DNA of 64,000 nt from assembly GCA_029959085.1 (NCBI GenBank), contig JARWIR010000092.1, positions 1,736,001 through 1,800,000 of the forward strand, written 5' to 3'. The DNA is from Nemophila menziesii (taxonomy: Eukaryota > Streptophyta > Magnoliopsida > Boraginales > Hydrophyllaceae). This document shows positions 1 through 11,607 of the stretch, piece after piece; the first letter of the stretch is position 1, and the number at the start of each line of letters is the position of its first letter. The position numbers and the translations under genes were made by a program. Under the pieces are notes generated by a model, which made no database searches, had not been told where the DNA came from, and saw nothing but the letters and a program-made list of their open reading frames with translations.

Positions 1-515
1 CTATCACTATCTGAAAAATAATCAAAATCAATATTTTCCCCATCAGACTCAGAAAGACTCGGATCTGAAATAGCACGTGTTTGATGATGTTAAGGAGAGC
101 TTTTTAGGGTTGTAAGTGAGAAGAGTTCCTATTATCACATCATCACTTGCTTCTTCACCATTATCTTTAATTGCTTTAGTGACTAGCTCCTTAGGAAACC
201 TCATTGCCACGAAATGCTTGATTAGCATGTAGTTAGACGCAGCTGTTGATGCGCTCATATAAAGAGGCATGGCCTTTATTTCTAAGTCATCTTTAAAGTC
301 TCAATTCATATTTTCATTCGCTGTTTTGTTTCAGGTTCTTTGATAGCTGGCCGTGGTGGAGAAGTTGAACCTAGTATTTTTAGTTCATCTTCTGTATTGC
401 AATAGAGATTATCACAATCTTCTCCAAATAAAATCCCGTCCATTAGGGATAAAGTATTTGTAATGCCAAGCAAGAACCTGAGCTGGCTAAACACTAGCTT
501 CTTCTCCACGTACAT
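1..515 (-). pseudogene. DRM-like DNA methyltransferase 5' fragment, copy 1
   Basis: Three coding pieces read leftward. First, 515-306, with an internal Met at residue 25 followed by an acidic stretch (DNLYCNTEDEL) and an SSP-rich tail like the start of DRM proteins. Second, 270-49, containing a UBA-like helix pattern (HFVAMRFPEELVTKAIKDNGE). Third, after a cag acceptor at 64-65, an acidic stretch (SDGENIDFDYFSDSDSW) in another frame, cut by the window edge. DRM enzymes are plant de novo cytosine methyltransferases of RNA-directed DNA methylation; the catalytic domain is absent here. The conserved Gly of the UBA MGF loop is Arg. A 54-bp in-frame deletion removes 18 residues before the UBA helix. 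The UBA call is fairly firm; DRM rather than another UBA protein is an inference from acidic-UBA-acidic order and residue resemblance. Confidence 0.55.
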
Positions 516-944
516 CTCAAGCTAGCTATTGCTATTATGAACAATGTAGTCCTACATATATATGAGAGAAAGATGAGAATCTCTCTTTTCACCGAGTCCT
601 CTCTCTTTTATAATTGAAAACAGAGAGTTTCTCATTATCATGATATATATGATTTATTACATGGTAGTTTCTAAATTTAAAAACATCTTCATGTGATTTT
701 TTACAATGTTAAAACTTAGAAGACTTTTTAACCATTACTCAATAGTTCATCACAAGTTTTCATCTATGACACATAAATTAAGTCAAATAAGATTGATACA
801 AATATATGAATAAGACTTATATACTCCACACAACAAAACTACCAATAAATTTTGAAAAGATAATTAAATAACATAAGTGGAAGCAATTTGTTTTTGCATA
901 TAATATCTATCACACAAAATAACAAAAGATCAAGAAATACATAC

Positions 945-973
945 ATGTAATTTGAAATGAAATATCCATCGAT
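945..973 (-). other. Candidate 29-nt leader exon of the DRM-like fragment
   Basis: Reading leftward, ctttcag (980-974) is followed by 29 nt and then gtatgt (944-939), a classic plant acceptor and donor pair. The position, between the promoter-like segment near 1185-1320 and the start exon at 515, suits an internal 5' UTR exon. It is present in the array units that cover it, for example near 4642-4670. No transcript evidence is available; AT-rich DNA gives such pairs by chance. Confidence 0.35.
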
Positions 974-1180
974 CTGAAAGATAAAAGATAGTGAATTCAT
1001 TTTTTCTTTATAATTAAAATTGAGAAATTCGTGACAACTGGAAGAAAGTAATCCTCAAGGAGGAGAAAGAATAAGTATATGAATCGATTAGAAGAGAATG
1101 AGATATCAAATAGTTATAAAATCGTGGCGGCGAAACTTCAGACCTTAATGGTGAATTTACATCTTCAGAATTGAAATTAA

Positions 1181-1320
1181 CGAATTAGGGTTAATGTTCA
1201 ATAATTTTTTTCTCTTTTTTTATCAGCAAATCAAATTTTTATCAAATGAGGAACCAACAACCCATTATCTTTACAATCTTTCAGGCCCAATTAGAACTAC
1301 TCTACTAGATGAGCCCAACG
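1181..1320 (-). promoter_or_regulatory. Telo-box and site II promoter-like segment (unit 1; repeated in each unit)
   Basis: On the minus strand this segment has two TGGGCY elements (rc of gggcccaa-type strings at 1284-1290 and 1312-1318) followed about 100 bp downstream by a telo-box, TTAACCCTAATTCG (1194-1181). Site II plus telo-box is the known combination in promoters of plant growth-related and housekeeping genes (TCP and Puralpha/TRB binding). The relatively GC-rich gtggcggcg stretch just downstream (about 1123-1131) suits a 5' UTR. The DRM-like start exon lies about 700 bp further along. The same motifs recur in every complete unit and, weakened, near 27260-27400. Its activity is inferred. 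Confidence 0.45.
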
Positions 1321-1358
1321 AGAAAAAACATTAAGTAAAAGACCAAAATTACATCTAA

Positions 1359-1613
1359 TTGGACCTACCAACTATTACAAATAAAATTAATCAAGTCCAT
1401 AGAAGTCTGATTTTTAAACTTTCTTTTCTGCAACCTTATAACTGTTTGAGATATAATGTTTCCCCAAATTTTTCCTTCATTCAAACCTTGTCCTCCATGA
1501 TTTCTGCCCTTCTCTCACACCATATCAAATATACAAGGAGTAAGAACTTACAATTATACTTTGTTCATCGGGATTTGAAGTATGATGGCAATCAAATCAT
1601 TCAAATCAGCTAG
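1359..1613 (+). other. Conserved 84-codon open stretch, probably not a gene
   Basis: Open in all full units (5056, 8754, 12452, 42233, 46117, 49823, 53430, 57041, 60649) with few changes, but it begins with TTG, not ATG, and in the diverged unit (27435) a shift ends it at 61 codons. It overlaps the upstream part of the minus-strand promoter segment. It includes the string FVHRDLKYDGNQ, reminiscent of a kinase catalytic loop, but no other kinase motif. Conservation reflects youth of the array, not necessarily selection. Confidence 0.2.
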
Positions 1614-1928
1614 TAGATCTATGATTTAACGTTTTTCAAGTATTTTAACAGTAATCTTCTAAAGAAAAAGAAACTAATGAAAAATGATTAACTTCTTCAG
1701 AACATCTCATACATAACAAGTATATCAGATTAATTTGTTAGGTGATCATGGACATCTAACCATGTAATGAAGGAGCAGAGTGGAACACAACACTTACTCC
1801 ACTTGACACTCTCTTTATCTGCATTATGTCTTTTTAAGGGATAAACCCTTACTCTTTCTTTCACTCCATAGTTTCAAGTCATTTGTAGGAGGTAAATTTA
1901 AGTGTTTAAGCCGAGGAAGAATTTTACC

Positions 1929-1935
1929 TATAAAT
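1929..1935 (+). promoter_or_regulatory. Plus-strand TATA box, conserved in nearly all units
   Basis: TATAAAT within cctataaatggaggc is followed about 30 bp later by a pyrimidine-rich catctatctctcccaaag suitable as a start region. Equivalent sites: 5626, 9324, 13022, 39149, 42803, 46687, 50392, 57611 and 61219. The next 1.6 kb has no convincing ORF. A transcript running on would cross the next unit's DRM-like fragment in antisense. The short plus-strand ORFs overlapping this element vary in start and are probably not coding. Confidence 0.5.
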
Positions 1936-3600
1936 GGAGGCAATCTCCATCTATCTCTCCCAAAGCATGAGCTAACATTCATGTAATAGTTAATGTTTTG
2001 ATTATCAAGCTCAATTTCTTATATTTCTTGTATAATACTTCCATCCAATTACAGATTTGTGTACATTAAACATGATTCATACAATATATACATGTATAAA
2101 TCTCCTTATGGTTGATGTTTTCATATTTAATCTATCAGAGCAACTAAGTATTAATGAAACTCTAATGTTTAAACTATTTGATAAATTAGTATTTTTAAAA
2201 AAATAAACAATGTCATATATCTGTCACTTCACTGTAAAGTATATACGTAATTAAATCAATCATTATTTTTTACTAGTTTTTAACTAACTGATACAAAAAA
2301 AATCAAATAAGAATAAAATCAAACATAAATAAAAATAATATTCAACATATTGTCTATTCTAAATTAATAGACATGTTAAAATCAATACATAATATATAAT
2401 AACTCACGATTTAATATATTAGAATTAAAAAAAATTATATCATTTTATATTCTTTTTTAATTTTTTCTAATAGTTAATAATTACCAATGTAACACGGAAT
2501 TTTTATTTTATTAAAAAATATTCAATCAGATTTTCAAGTTATATTGGTACTTAAATCATATCCTCGTCAACTCCTCCTATCAAACCCTAAGCTCAATCAC
2601 CTTTTACATGTAATTACTACACACATAGTATGACAACCTTAATAATTTTAAGAATAAATTTAGAACACTTGGGTCTTGATATTTATAAATCAACCTTTGT
2701 AGTATGAAAAACATGATGTATTTCTAAATTATGATATATCCTATATATTTAAGTGCTTATAAATAGTTAGGACCACATTCGTATCAATAGACACATATGA
2801 CTCATATTGAGAATATCAATTGTATAATTCTGTATAACATTATTAATAATACCAAAATTAAATAAACTTCAAACTACCCTCCAATGATAACAAGTGAATT
2901 CTTCACTGTTAGACACTGTCTAACACAATTTCATTCTATTAAATATATATTTTCAAAAACACATAAGAGAATCTCATATTTAATATTTTCTCTTGGGTTT
3001 AAAATCAAGTAACTTGTAAATTATTTGAGATACGTGATGAATTTCTATAATTAAAAATAAATTCTATTTAGAAATAGAACAATTCATGAAAAATATCTAT
3101 CAATGTTTTTAGAAGATAATCTAATCAATTACCATTCAAAACAATTCTTTTTTCTTTTAGTCATGATTTGTCTAAAGAACTTCTTTCTTTGTAAAAGTAT
3201 ATTTTTCCAGGAGAGAGAGATGTCAAAATAGGTTATAATAATATATTCTTTTGACTAAATTAATAAATGTAATGACATGCATTAATGCATTTAGAAGTAC
3301 ACTAGCAACGGAGTGGATAAGCTTCATAGTCTCTTTTTAACTAATAAGGTAATACTCACAATGAATTGATACATTCAAATCAATTGTAATATAAAAAAAA
3401 ATCATAATTACGAATATAAAACAAAAAAAATGAGGCAACTCATAAAAGGTATCAAATTTGTTCATCCCATTTGAATACAAATATAAATAAACATTAGGTA
3501 CACTAGTATAGGATACATATAATGAAATAATATGACTCAAATCTTGACTGACAAAGGGACTCTTCTTTTGTATAACCTATTTTTTCTAAGGATTTTAATC

Positions 3601-4212
3601 TCATCTCGTCATCAGACAAAGAAGTTCACTTTTTCTAGATCTAGGCCAACTATCACTATCTGAAAAATAATCAAAATCAATATTTTCCCCATCAGACTCA
3701 GAAAGACTCGGATCTGAAATAGCACATGTTTGTTGATGTTAAGGAGAGCTTTTTAGGGTTGTAAGTGAGAAGAGTTTCTATTATCATATCATCACTTGCT
3801 TCTTCACCATTATCTTTAATTGCTTTAGTGACTAGCTCCTCAGGAAACCTCATTGCCACGAAATGCTTGATTAGCATGTAGTTAGAAGCAGCTGTTGATG
3901 CGCTTGCCTCTCCATTAAGAATTTTAGGCTTTTGTTCAGGAGGAGATGAACGTAGATGCATATAAAGAGGCATGGCCTTTATTCCTAAGTCATCTTTAAA
4001 GTCTCAATTCATATTTTCATTCCCTGTTTTGTTTCAGGTTCTTTGATAGCTGGCCATGGTGGAGAAGTTGAACCTAGTATTTTCAGTTCTGTATTGCAAT
4101 AGAGATTATCACAATCTTCTCCAAATAAAATCCCGTCCATTAGGGATAAAGTATTTGTAATGCCAAGCAAGAACCTGAGCTGGCTAAACACTAGCTTCTT
4201 CTCCACGTACAT
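3601..4212 (-). pseudogene. DRM-like 5' fragment, copy 2
   Basis: Start exon 4212-4009 lacks two codons (Glu-Asp) of the acidic stretch. The UBA piece 3973-3698 is full length (91 codons), beginning MPLYMHLRSSPPEQ. The acidic piece 3713-3601 ends in TGA. The first two pieces end in stops and are joined by no obvious splice donor, so the fragment cannot encode a continuous product as it stands. This copy reads IIETLL where copies 1 and 12 read IIGTLL. Confidence 0.55.
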
Positions 4213-7200
4213 CTCAAGCTAGCTATTGCTATTATGAACAATGTAGTCCTACATATATATGAGAGAAAGATGAGAATCTCTCTTTTCACCGAGTCCTCTC
4301 TCTTTTATAATTGAAAACAGAGAGTTTCTCATTATCATGATATATATGATTTATTACATGGTAGTTTCTAAATTTAAAAACATCTTCATGTGATTTTTTA
4401 CAATGTTAAAACTTAGAAGACTTTTTAACCATTACTCAATAGTTCATCACAAGTTTTCATCTATGACACATAAATTAAGTCAAATAAGATTGATACAAAT
4501 ATATGAATAAGACTTATATACTCCACACAACAAAACTACCAATAAATTTTGAAAAGATAATTAAATAACATAAGTGGAAGCAATTTGTTTTTGCATATAA
4601 TATCTATCACACAAAATAACAAAAGATCAAGAAATACATACATGTAATTTGAAATGAAATATCCATCGATCTGAAAGATAAAAGATAGTGAATTCATTTT
4701 TTCTTTATAATTAAAATTGAGAAATTCGTGACAACTGGAAGAAAGTAATCCTCAAGGAGGAGAAAGAATAAGTATATGAATCGATTAGAAGAGAATGAGA
4801 TATCAAATAGTTATAAAATCGTGGCGGCGAAACTTCAGACCTTAATGGTGAATTTACATCTTCAGAATTGAAATTAACGAATTAGGGTTAATGTTCAATA
4901 ATTTTTTTCTCTTTTTTTATCAGCAAATCAAATTTTTATCAAATGAGGAACCAACAACCCATTATCTTTACAATCTTTCAGGCCCAATTAGAACTACTCT
5001 ACTAGATGAGCCCAACGAGAAAAAACATTAAGTAAAAGACCAAAATTACATCTAATTGGACCTACCAACTATTACAAATAAAATTAATCAAGTCCATAGA
5101 AGTCTGATTTTTAAACTTTCTTTTCTGCAACCTTATAACTGTTTGAGATATAATGTTTCCCCAAATTTTTCCTTCATTCAAACCTTGTCCTCCATGATTT
5201 CTGCCCTTCTCTCACACCATATCAAATATACAAGGAGTAAGAACTTACAATTATACTTTGTTCATCGGGATTTGAAGTATGATGGCAATCAAATCATTCA
5301 AATCAGCTAGTAGATCTATGATTTAACGTTTTTCAAGTATTTTAACAGTAATCTTCTAAAGAAAAAGAAACTAATGAAAAATGATTAACTTCTTCAGAAC
5401 ATCTCATACATAACAAGTATATCAGATTAATTTGTTAGGTGATCATGGACATCTAACCATGTAATGAAGGAGCAGAGTGGAACACAACACTTACTCCACT
5501 TGACACTCTCTTTATCTGCATTATGTCTTTTTAAGGGATAAACCCTTACTCTTTCTTTCACTCCATAGTTTCAAGTCATTTGTAGGAGGTAAATTTAAGT
5601 GTTTAAGCCGAGGAAGAATTTTACCTATAAATGGAGGCAATCTCCATCTATCTCTCCCAAAGCATGAGCTAACATTCATGTAATAGTTAATGTTTTGATT
5701 ATCAAGCTCAATTTCTTATATTTCTTGTATAATACTTCCATCCAATTACAGATTTGTGTACATTAAACATGATTCATACAATATATACATGTATAAATCT
5801 CCTTATGGTTGATGTTTTCATATTTAATCTATCAGAGCAACTAAGTATTAATGAAACTCTAATGTTTAAACTATTTGATAAATTAGTATTTTTAAAAAAA
5901 TAAACAATGTCATATATCTGTCACTTCACTGTAAAGTATATACGTAATTAAATCAATCATTATTTTTTACTAGTTTTTAACTAACTGATACAAAAAAAAT
6001 CAAATAAGAATAAAATCAAACATAAATAAAAATAATATTCAACATATTGTCTATTCTAAATTAATAGACATGTTAAAATCAATACATAATATATAATAAC
6101 TCACGATTTAATATATTAGAATTAAAAAAAATTATATCATTTTATATTCTTTTTTAATTTTTTCTAATAGTTAATAATTACCAATGTAACACGGAATTTT
6201 TATTTTATTAAAAAATATTCAATCAGATTTTCAAGTTATATTGGTACTTAAATCATATCCTCGTCAACTCCTCCTATCAAACCCTAAGCTCAATCACCTT
6301 TTACATGTAATTACTACACACATAGTATGACAACCTTAATAATTTTAAGAATAAATTTAGAACACTTGGGTCTTGATATTTATAAATCAACCTTTGTAGT
6401 ATGAAAAACATGATGTATTTCTAAATTATGATATATCCTATATATTTAAGTGCTTATAAATAGTTAGGACCACATTCGTATCAATAGACACATATGACTC
6501 ATATTGAGAATATCAATTGTATAATTCTGTATAACATTATTAATAATACCAAAATTAAATAAACTTCAAACTACCCTCCAATGATAACAAGTGAATTCTT
6601 CACTGTTAGACACTGTCTAACACAATTTCATTCTATTAAATATATATTTTCAAAAACACATAAGAGAATCTCATATTTAATATTTTCTCTTGGGTTTAAA
6701 ATCAAGTAACTTGTAAATTATTTGAGATACGTGATGAATTTCTATAATTAAAAATAAATTCTATTTAGAAATAGAACAATTCATGAAAAATATCTATCAA
6801 TGTTTTTAGAAGATAATCTAATCAATTACCATTCAAAACAATTCTTTTTTCTTTTAGTCATGATTTGTCTAAAGAACTTCTTTCTTTGTAAAAGTATATT
6901 TTTCCAGGAGAGAGAGATGTCAAAATAGGTTATAATAATATATTCTTTTGACTAAATTAATAAATGTAATGACATGCATTAATGCATTTAGAAGTACACT
7001 AGCAACGGAGTGGATAAGCTTCATAGTCTCTTTTTAACTAATAAGGTAATACTCACAATGAATTGATACATTCAAATCAATTGTAATATAAAAAAAAATC
7101 ATAATTACGAATATAAAACAAAAAAAATGAGGCAACTCATAAAAGGTATCAAATTTGTTCATCCCATTTGAATACAAATATAAATAAACATTAGGTACAC

Positions 7201-7346
7201 TAGTATAGGATACATATAATGAAATAATATGACTCAAATCTTGACTGACAAAGGGACTCTTCTTTTGTATAACCTATTTTTTCTAAGGATTTTAATCTCA
7301 TCTCGTCATCAGACAAAGAAGTTCACTTTTTCTAGATCTAGGCCAA
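3650..7346. repeat. Array 1, unit 2
   Basis: This is a complete 3697-bp unit, the reference length. It looks almost identical to the right part of unit 1 and to unit 3; only scattered substitutions are visible by eye. It carries a 6-bp in-frame deletion in the DRM-like start exon shared with units 3 and 4. Confidence 0.95.
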
Positions 7347-7909
7347 CTATCACTATCTGAAAAATAATCAAAATCAATATTTTCCCCATCAGACTCAGAA
7401 AGACTCGGATCTGAAATAGCACATGTTTGTTGATGTTAAGGAGAGCTTTTTAGGGTTGTAAGTGAGAAGAGTTTCTATTATCATATCATCACTTGCTTCT
7501 TCACCATTATCTTTAATTGCTTTAGTGACTAGCTCCTCAGGAAACCTCATTGCCACGAAATGCTTGATTAGCATGTAGTTAGAAGCAGCTGTTGATGCGC
7601 TTGCCTCTCCATTAAGAATTTTAGGCTTTTGTTCAGGAGGAGATGAACGTAGATGCATATAAAGAGGCATGGCCTTTATTCCTAAGTCATCTTTAAAGTC
7701 TCAATTCATATTTTCATTCCCTGTTTTGTTTCAGGTTCTTTGATAGCTGGCCATGGTGGAGAAGTTGAACCTAGTATTTTCAGTTCTGTATTGCAATAGA
7801 GATTATCACAATCTTCTCCAAATAAAATCCCGTCCATTAGGGATAAAGTCTTTGTAATGCCAAGCAAGAACCTGAGCTGGCTAAACACTAGCTTCTTCTC
7901 CACGTACAT
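7298..7909 (-). pseudogene. DRM-like 5' fragment, copy 3
   Basis: Same organisation as copy 2, with the same two-codon loss in the start exon (7909-7706). Lys replaces Asn at ITKTLS, a variant shared with copy 4 and most array-2 copies. UBA piece 7670-7395; acidic piece about 7410-7298. Confidence 0.55.
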
Positions 7910-10900
7910 CTCAAGCTAGCTATTGCTATTATGAAAAATGCAGTCCTACATATATATGAGAGAAAGATGAGAATCTCTCTTTTCACCGAGTCCTCTCTCT
8001 TTTATAATTGAAAACAGAGAGTTTCTCATTATCATGATATATATGATTTATTACATGGTAGTTTCTAAATTTAAAAACATCTTCATGTGATTTTTTAGAA
8101 TGTTAAAACTTAGAAGACTTTTTAACCATTACTCAATAGTTCATCACAAGTTTTCATCTATGACACATAAATTAATTCAAATAAGATTGATACAAATATA
8201 TGAATAAAACTTATATACTCCACACAACAAAACTACCAATAAATTTTGAAAAGATAATTAAATAACATATGTGGAAGCAATTTGTTTTTGCATATAATAT
8301 CTATCACACAAAATAACAAAAGATCAAGAAATACATACATGTAATTTGAAATGAAATGTCCATCGATCTGAGAGATAAAAGATAGTGAATTCATTTTTTC
8401 TTTATAATTAAAATTGAGAAATTCGTGACAACTGGAAGAAAGTAATCCTCAAGGAGGAGAAAGAATAAGTATATTAATCGATTAGAAGAGAATGAGATAT
8501 CAAATAGTTATAAAATCGTGGCGGCGAAACTTCAGACCTTAATGGTGATTTTACATCTTCAGAATTGAAATTAACGAATTAGGGTTAATGTTCAATAATT
8601 TTTTTCTCTTTTTTTTATCAGCAAATCAAATTTTTATCAAATGAGGAACCAACAACCCATTATCTTTACAATCTTTCAGGCCCAATTAGTACTACTCTAC
8701 TAGATGAGCCCAACGAGAAAAAACATTAAGTAAAAGACCAAAATTACATCTAATTGGACCTACCAACTATTACAAATAAAATTAATCAAGTCCATAGAAG
8801 TCTGATTTTTAAACTTTCTTTTCTGCAACCTTATAACTGTTTGAGATATAATGTTTCCCCAAATTTTTCCTTCATTCAAACCTTGTCCTCCATGATTTCT
8901 GCCCTTCTCTCACACCATATCAAATATACAAGGAGTAAGAACTTACAATTATACTTTGTTCATCGGGATTTGAAGTATGATGGCAATCAAATCATTCAAA
9001 TCAGCTAGTAGATCTATGATTTAACGTTTTTCAAGTATTTTAACAGTAATCTTCTAAAGAAAAAGAAACTAATGAAAAATGATTAACTTCTTCAGAACAT
9101 CTCATACATAACAAGTATATCAGATTAATTTGTTAGGTGATCATGGACATCTAACCATGTAATGAAGGAGCAGAGTGGAACACAACACTTACTCCACTTG
9201 ACACTCTCTTTATCTGCATTATGTCTTTTTAAGGGATAAACCCTTACTCTTTCTTTCACTCCATAGTTTCAAGTCATTTGTAGGAGGTAAATTTAAGTGT
9301 TTAAGCCGAGGAAGAATTTTACCTATAAATGGAGGCAATCTCCATCTATCTCTCCCAAAGCATGAGCTAACATTCATGTAATAGTTAATGTTTTGATTAT
9401 CAAGCTCAATTTCTTATATTTCTTGTATAATACTTCCATCCAATTACAGATTTGTGTACATTAAACATGATTCATACAATATATACATGTATAAATCTCC
9501 TTATGGTTGATGTTTTCATATTTAATCTATCAGAGCAACTAAGTATTAATGAAACTCTAATGTTTAAACTATTTGATAAATTAGTATTTTTAAAAAAATA
9601 AACAATGTCATATATCTGTCACTTCACTGTAAAGTATATACGTAATTAAATCAATCATTATTTTTTACTAGTTTTTAACTAACTGATACAAAAAAAATCA
9701 AATAAGAATAAAATCAAACATAAATAAAAATAATATTCAACATATTGTCTATTCTAAATTAATAGACATGTTAAAATCAATACATAATATATAATAACTC
9801 ACGATTTAATATATTAGAATTAAAAAAAATTATATCATTTTATATTCTTTTTTAATTTTTTCTAATAGTTAATAATTACCAATGTAACACGGAATTTTTA
9901 TTTTATTAAAAAATATTCAATCAGATTTTCAAGTTATATTGGTACTTAAATCATATCCTCGTCAACTCCTCCTATCAAACCCTAAGCTCAATCACCTTTT
10001 ACATGTAATTACTACACACATAGTATGACAACCTTAATAATTTTAAGAATAAATTTAGAACACTTGGGTCTTGATATTTATAAATCAACCTTTGTAGTAT
10101 GAAAAACATGATGTATTTCTAAATTATGATATATCCTATATATTTAAGTGCTTATAAATAGTTAGGACCACATTCGTATCAATAGACACATATGACTCAT
10201 ATTGAGAATATCAATTGTATAATTCTGTATAACATTATTAATAATACCAAAATTAAATAAACTTCAAACTACCCTCCAATGATAACAAGTGAATTCTTCA
10301 CTGTTAGACACTGTCTAACACAATTTCATTCTATTAAATATATATTTTCAAAAACACATAAGAGAATCTCATATTTAATATTTTCTCTTGGGTTTAAAAT
10401 CAAGTAACTTGTAAATTATTTGAGATACGTGATGAATTTCTATAATTAAAAATAAATTCTATTTAGAAATAGAACAATTCATGAAAAATATCTATCAATG
10501 TTTTTAGAAGATAATCTAATCAATTACCATTCAAAACAATTCTTTTTTCTTTTAGTCATGATTTGTCTAAAGAACTTCTTTCTTTGTAAAAGTATATTTT
10601 TCCAGGAGAGAGAGATGTCAAAATAGGTTATAATAATATATTCTTTTGACTAAATTAATAAATGTAATGACATGCATTAATGCATTTAGAAGTACACTAG
10701 CAACGGAGTGGATAAGCTTCATAGTCTCTTTTTAACTAATAAGGTAATACTCACAATGAATTGATACATTCAAATCAATTGTAATATAAAAAAAAATCAT
10801 AATTACGAATATAAAACAAAAAAAATGAGGCAACTCATAAAAGGTATCAAATTTGTTCATCCCATTTGAATACAAATATAAATAAACATTAGGTACACTA

Positions 10901-11044
10901 GTATAGGATACATATAATGAAATAATATGACTCAAATCTTGACTGACAAAGGGACTCTTCTTTTGTATAACCTATTTTTTCTAAGGATTTTAATCTCATC
11001 TCGTCATCAGACAAAGAAGTTCACTTTTTCTAGATCTAGGCCAA
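7347..11044. repeat. Array 1, unit 3
   Basis: This is a complete 3698-bp unit; the extra base is in the T-run near 8610. It differs from unit 2 in its first third (for example a Lys instead of Asn codon in the start exon, and aaaaatgcag instead of acaatgtag near 7935) and is essentially the same afterwards. Confidence 0.95.
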
Positions 11045-11607
11045 CTATCACTATCTGAAAAATAATCAAAATCAATATTTTCCCCATCAGACTCAGAAAG
11101 ACTCGGATCTGAAATAGCACATGTTTGTTGATGTTAAGGAGAGCTTTTTAGGGTTGTAAGTGAGAAGAGTTTCTATTATCATATCATCACTTGCTTCTTC
11201 ACCATTATCTTTAATTGCTTTAGTGACTAGCTCCTCAGGAAACCTCATTGCCACGAAATGCTTGATTAGCATGTAGTTAGAAGCAGCTGTTGATGCGCTT
11301 GCCTCTCCATTAAGAATTTTAGGCTTTTGTTCAGGAGGAGATGAACGTAGATGCATATAAAGAGGCATGGCCTTTATTCCTAAGTCATCTTTAAAGTCTC
11401 AATTCATATTTTCATTCCCTGTTTTGTTTCAGGTTCTTTGATAGCTGGCCATGGTGGAGAAGTTGAACCTAGTATTTTCAGTTCTGTATTGCAATAGAGA
11501 TTATCACAATCTTCTCCAAATAAAATCCCGTCCATTAGGGATAAAGTCTTTGTAATGCCAAGCAAGAACCTGAGCTGGCTAAACACTAGCTTCTTCTCCA
11601 CGTACAT
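10996..11607 (-). pseudogene. DRM-like 5' fragment, copy 4
   Basis: The start exon (11607-11404) and UBA piece (11368-11093) translate identically to copy 3, as expected for a very recent duplication. The acidic piece runs about 11108-10996. Confidence 0.55.

Larger units (their letters stand above)
1..3649. repeat. Array 1, unit 1 (3.7-kb tandem repeat)
   Basis: Units are phased here on the string ctatcactatctg, which recurs at 1, 3650, 7347 and 11045; the phase is arbitrary. The unit is 3649 bp. It lacks 54 bp inside the UBA exon (join near 251-256) but keeps 6 bp in the start exon that units 2-4 lack, which accounts for its length against the 3697-bp norm. Its first ~550 bp match unit 12 at the far end of the window (62939 on) better than unit 2, whereas from ~600 onward it is nearly identical to unit 2. 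Outside the DRM-like part (1-515) and the promoter-like parts (~945-1320 minus; ~1929 plus), the unit is AT-rich with no recognisable gene, notably 2000-3600. Confidence 0.95.

Noticed and set aside
1359..1613. Repeated 84-codon plus-strand ORF with a kinase-like HRDLK string
   Set aside because: Starts with TTG, has no other kinase motif, lies in the promoter-like segment of the other strand, and breaks in the diverged unit; near-identity across copies is explained by recent amplification.
2582..2595. AAACCCTAA string as interstitial telomere repeat
   Set aside because: Single heptamer in each unit, not a tandem run; could be a telo-box or chance.
3337..3540. 67-codon hydrophobic minus-strand ORF, repeated in several units
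   Set aside because: Composition is what AT-rich DNA gives on translation; it is removed by the 98-bp deletion in units 8-10 and has no coding context.
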